This document shows positions 60,701-64,000 of a stretch of 64,000 nt of DNA, one piece after another; position 1 is the stretch's first letter; every line of letters begins with the position of its first letter. Origin of the DNA: Liolophura sinensis. Its lineage: Eukaryota; Mollusca; Polyplacophora; Chitonida; Chitonidae. The notes beneath the pieces are model-generated. The model ran no database searches and was not told the DNA's origin. It saw only the letters and a list, made by a program, of their open reading frames with translations. The stretch is taken from assembly GCF_032854445.1 (NCBI RefSeq), contig NC_088300.1, positions 55,094,984-55,158,983 on the forward strand, written 5' to 3'. The translations under genes were made by a program, and so were the position numbers.

Positions 60701-63157
60701 TACCTACATATCGCCACACATAAGACCACATGTTAACACATCAATCAGACTTCTCATCAGACCGATTTCTATAGCAAACCACTTATATTAATAGCCATAA
60801 ATCAGTGTTTTCTCTGTGCGGCTTGAGTCCTAATGGGAGGCAGGCGGGACTCTACCCCTCATTGTAACAGACTCTTGACCCAACTCCATGACTCACTGGC
60901 ATTATCCCCCTATACATCCTCAACACTACATCAAAGCAGGCCCATTCTCAAGTCGCTTGAAAGAAAACAGAAATGTATTTTGGAACATTTTATAAAGGCG
61001 CCTCACTGACTAGCATCTTAACCATTTAAAAGAGGCTCTTCTGCTATGGGTTAAAACTTTTAAAAAGAATGCCAGTTTAATAGTTCAAGTATTGATTCAA
61101 TAGACTCAATGCCGAGGGCTTTAGGCTTTAGGACACATGCAAATATGACAGCCAAAAAGGTAACTCATCTCTTGTAAAACGACAGCACATTTCTTTAAGT
61201 ATCCTTCACATAGCCAGGCCACAATTATACTGAATACGATTAAGATTGTCAGTGAGCTATTATACAAGTCCTGTGACAAGAGCACAGTGTGCCAATAGTC
61301 ACCTTAAAATAACATTTATAACAGTTCAACAAAAAGGGGGCATTAGCCATAACCTCAGATTCATCAAAATTCGGAACACAGGCGCCAGTGGTGTTAAGGC
61401 CCTTTTTTTCTCCACTGATGGTTAAATGGCCTCCCAGACGAGTTGGCCGACGCAAACATGACTCGCTCTGGTTTACAATAAGCACACAGATTACAGCACT
61501 TAGGTTTCTCTCCTTTGTTCGCTGTATTTGGAGAGCTATTAAACTTGGTTAAATTCTCAATGGTGATGAACAAGGAGATTTATAAGGCTACACCACATGC
61601 AGTACTTCATCCAGCAACAAGCTGCATTTGTCATATGTGTCCACACTATAGTGATACTTGGAATGTAAAATTTCTTAAAAATACCACAACCACCAAACAT
61701 CTTAAAAGGCAGCATTTTTGAGGTAACAGATCACCTGACAAACCAAAATATTTCTTTTAGTTTTCCCAAATGGGAAATTACTCAAACCTTTTACATTTCT
61801 CAAAGTTTCTGTTCGTATATAGCAAGAGAGATCCCCAGCAATATTCATCAGAAGCAGAAAGCTAACACACACAAAATTTTATCCAATAATTTAGGCTTAG
61901 AACGTATGAAAATTAATAACAAGTAATCCAACTATAAAAAAACAATAAAAAAAAAACATTGTATAGAGTTGTCAAAGATGTGATTTTGGAATTAATTTAT
62001 TAACTGTGACAAGCAGTTCTATAAATGAAACTGTCTATGGGCTGGTTAGTCTATCGGTCAAATTCCTGACATCTTTTATTAATCCCAGACTATTCACTTT
62101 ACACGGGGCCTAGGTGCAAGATGACTGATTTTTGTGACAGTCGAAGCTTTTGTAAATTGTGATCGTCTTATTGGTGTTATTTTCTTTCAAAACTATACGA
62201 AAGAATATTTCAGTGACATGGTGGTTTGACAGCGGGTGTAAGTCAGGAGGTTTATAAAGTATTCCTCCACCCATAAACCTGCTACCATTGTATACATAAA
62301 ATATTCTCTAACATTCTCGCCAAGCGTTATTACTTTTTCAAGTTTCAAGTTCAAGTTAAACAAGTTTAGTTGAGAAATCCATGCAGAGCCTGAAGTTAAC
62401 TAATGTTCACTATTAAGTTCTCATCAAACCTTCAACATAATACCAAAGTTGACCCAGAACAGGAACATGTGACTTGTGGTCTCCAGAAGCAACACCTTAC
62501 CTCACTGAGTCATTAAAGGCATATCCATTTTGACGAATTCTTTAGAAATTGAGTTTTGAAATTCAGTGTGTGTTACAAGATATAACGTAAATTTAGGACA
62601 TTATGCAAAACTTGAGCATGGCTTGAAATTTGAGCAAGATTATGTAGTGCACTTCAAATAGGGCTAAACAATTTTTTATAGATGTGCAAATTCTCAAAAC
62701 CTTCAGCATCCCTCAAAAAGTTCATGTCATCTTACACCATGGAGAAACACCTATGTTAAAATACATGGTGCCAAAAATTTTTAGCGAACAACTAACCAAC
62801 AGACAAGACTTACACTGTACAGAGATGCTTGTGGCAGTTAAAGAGCTATGCCTCACTTACGTCTAATGAATGATATCACAATGGCCAAAGCCAAGTGTTT
62901 ACTTCCACAACATTGGTACCTAGTGTTTATTCGAAGGACTGTCAAATTTCCCACTATAATATAACGATCAGCCAAAGTTATCCCCTGATTGATTCATGAA
63001 TACGAGAAAGTGATAGCAAAGTAATTATCTGCAAGTTGATAGACAGGACTCACACCCATGCAAGAAACATCATGCTGCAGGTTTCTTCACACTCAAAAAA
63101 GAGGACTTAAATGCAGGAAGAAAAAAAACATTCCAATTATAACACACAAAAACTTCC

Positions 63158-63174
63158 AAAAAAAAAAAAAAAAA
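63158..63174. repeat. Poly(A) run
   Basis: A run of about 17 adenines, flanked by CTTCC and TCCCC. It is probably simple slippage; no retroelement body was seen to its left. Confidence 0.9.
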
Positions 63175-64000
63175 TCCCCAGAGTGTTAATTTTCGTTTAT
63201 GTAAAGACATAATGGTGTGTTTATGGGAACACATTGTTGCACAAGCTCAAAGGCCATTGTGTTTTATTACAGGATAATTATCGTTGACTCCATTAAACAG
63301 CCACAAAGATAAGACAGTGTAATCAAACCAGTAATATACACACAAACAGATTAGCACACACCATATAAACCCAACCTTAACACACATGAAGTCAACTTCA
63401 GACCACATGCCAAACAACAGAAGGGCCACAACACTGTCTCAATGTATGAATGTGTATATATATTAAGGCCTGACTGCTATTCTGGGTACCACAAGAATTG
63501 CCAACCCTGTGACCATGCTCTAACATAAATATTTGTCCATCTTTTAAATCAGATGGAGATGGGGGCTGTAGGTAATGGGAAAGCACATGTTACACTAATT
63601 CTTTCATCTACTTCGTAAGACTAAAAAACTTGCTCAGTTTACACATTGTTCATTGAAGAAAATGGAGGAATAATACTACCAAATAACACATTACAGCATC
63701 TGTGCAGGCCACAGTTATTTAACTTAGCTGCAAAATAGCCGCAATGAGAGGCACAATCTAGACTAACAGTGACATGTCTACATACATGTGGAACATGACC
63801 ACATGCTTTCACATGTCAACAATACAATCAGTTTTTGCAGTACTGATACAGTTCTCAAAGAGGCACACTATGACACTGCTGAAAGAAAAAACAATGAATG
63901 TTCTAGGAAATACACACAGACAAAATGAAACCTATTACTGATTATAAGTCAACATAAAGTTTAATACTTCAATATTGTAGTTTTAAAGCAACAAAAATAC

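Larger units (their letters stand above)
57791..64000 (-). other. Large intron of the ANKS1-like gene (continues beyond window)
   Basis: No exon was recognised. The stretch is CpG-poor overall. 59460-60700 is more complex and GC-richer, with local CpG (six in line 60181), and may hold conserved non-coding DNA. Low-complexity runs are a T-run near 58254-58269 and an A-run near 63158-63174. The CDS phase and PTB homology require at least one more upstream exon outside the window, which makes this an intron rather than upstream sequence. Confidence 0.7.

Overview
This is a stretch of animal nuclear DNA, most likely from a mollusc or another lophotrochozoan. It is AT-rich and intron-rich and has no operon structure. 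It carries tRNA-derived SINEs whose bodies and tails (one ending in an ACTC repeat, one in an AAAT repeat) look like SINEs common in gastropod and bivalve genomes; that match is from memory and was not searched. No viral, prokaryotic or transposon-encoded protein was recognised.

Only one gene is recognised with confidence. On the minus strand, three exons (57790-57704, 57253-57116, 51497-51321) splice in phase 0. Together they encode 133 residues: the core and C-terminal helix of a PTB/PID domain of the ANKS1 type (vertebrate ANKS1A/Odin and ANKS1B/AIDA-1), then a short acidic tail and a stop. The rest of the gene (ankyrin repeats, SAM domains, first PTB exon) must lie beyond base 64000. A candidate poly(A) signal lies near 48.99 kb. 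Two weaker plus-strand exon candidates lie just beyond the 3' end of this gene (47.9-48.1 and 49.03-49.17 kb).

Layout. 1-23 kb: no recognisable gene; AT-rich DNA with a few GC-richer blocks, one SINE and a 100-bp (TA)50 microsatellite. 23.2-24.2 kb: two adjacent minisatellites (27-bp monomer in 81-bp triplets, then a 53-bp unit). 24-34 kb: no gene; a CpG-rich block with CRE-like motifs at 27.8-29.0 kb. 34-37 kb: SINEs and a MITE-like element. 38.3-40.8 kb: a dense repeat cluster (25-bp minisatellite, SINE, second SINE, ~27-bp minisatellite, and a 50-to-62-bp minisatellite). 41-49 kb: no confident gene. 49-64 kb: the 3' part of the ANKS1-like gene and its introns.

The most informative pattern is compositional. 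CpG is fairly common up to about 48.8 kb and then becomes rare across the ANKS1-like gene; 49664-50586 contains no CpG at all. SINE copies of one family keep CpG in two intergenic copies but show TpG/CpA at the same sites in the two copies inside the gene. This fits invertebrate gene-body DNA methylation and gives an internal control for it.
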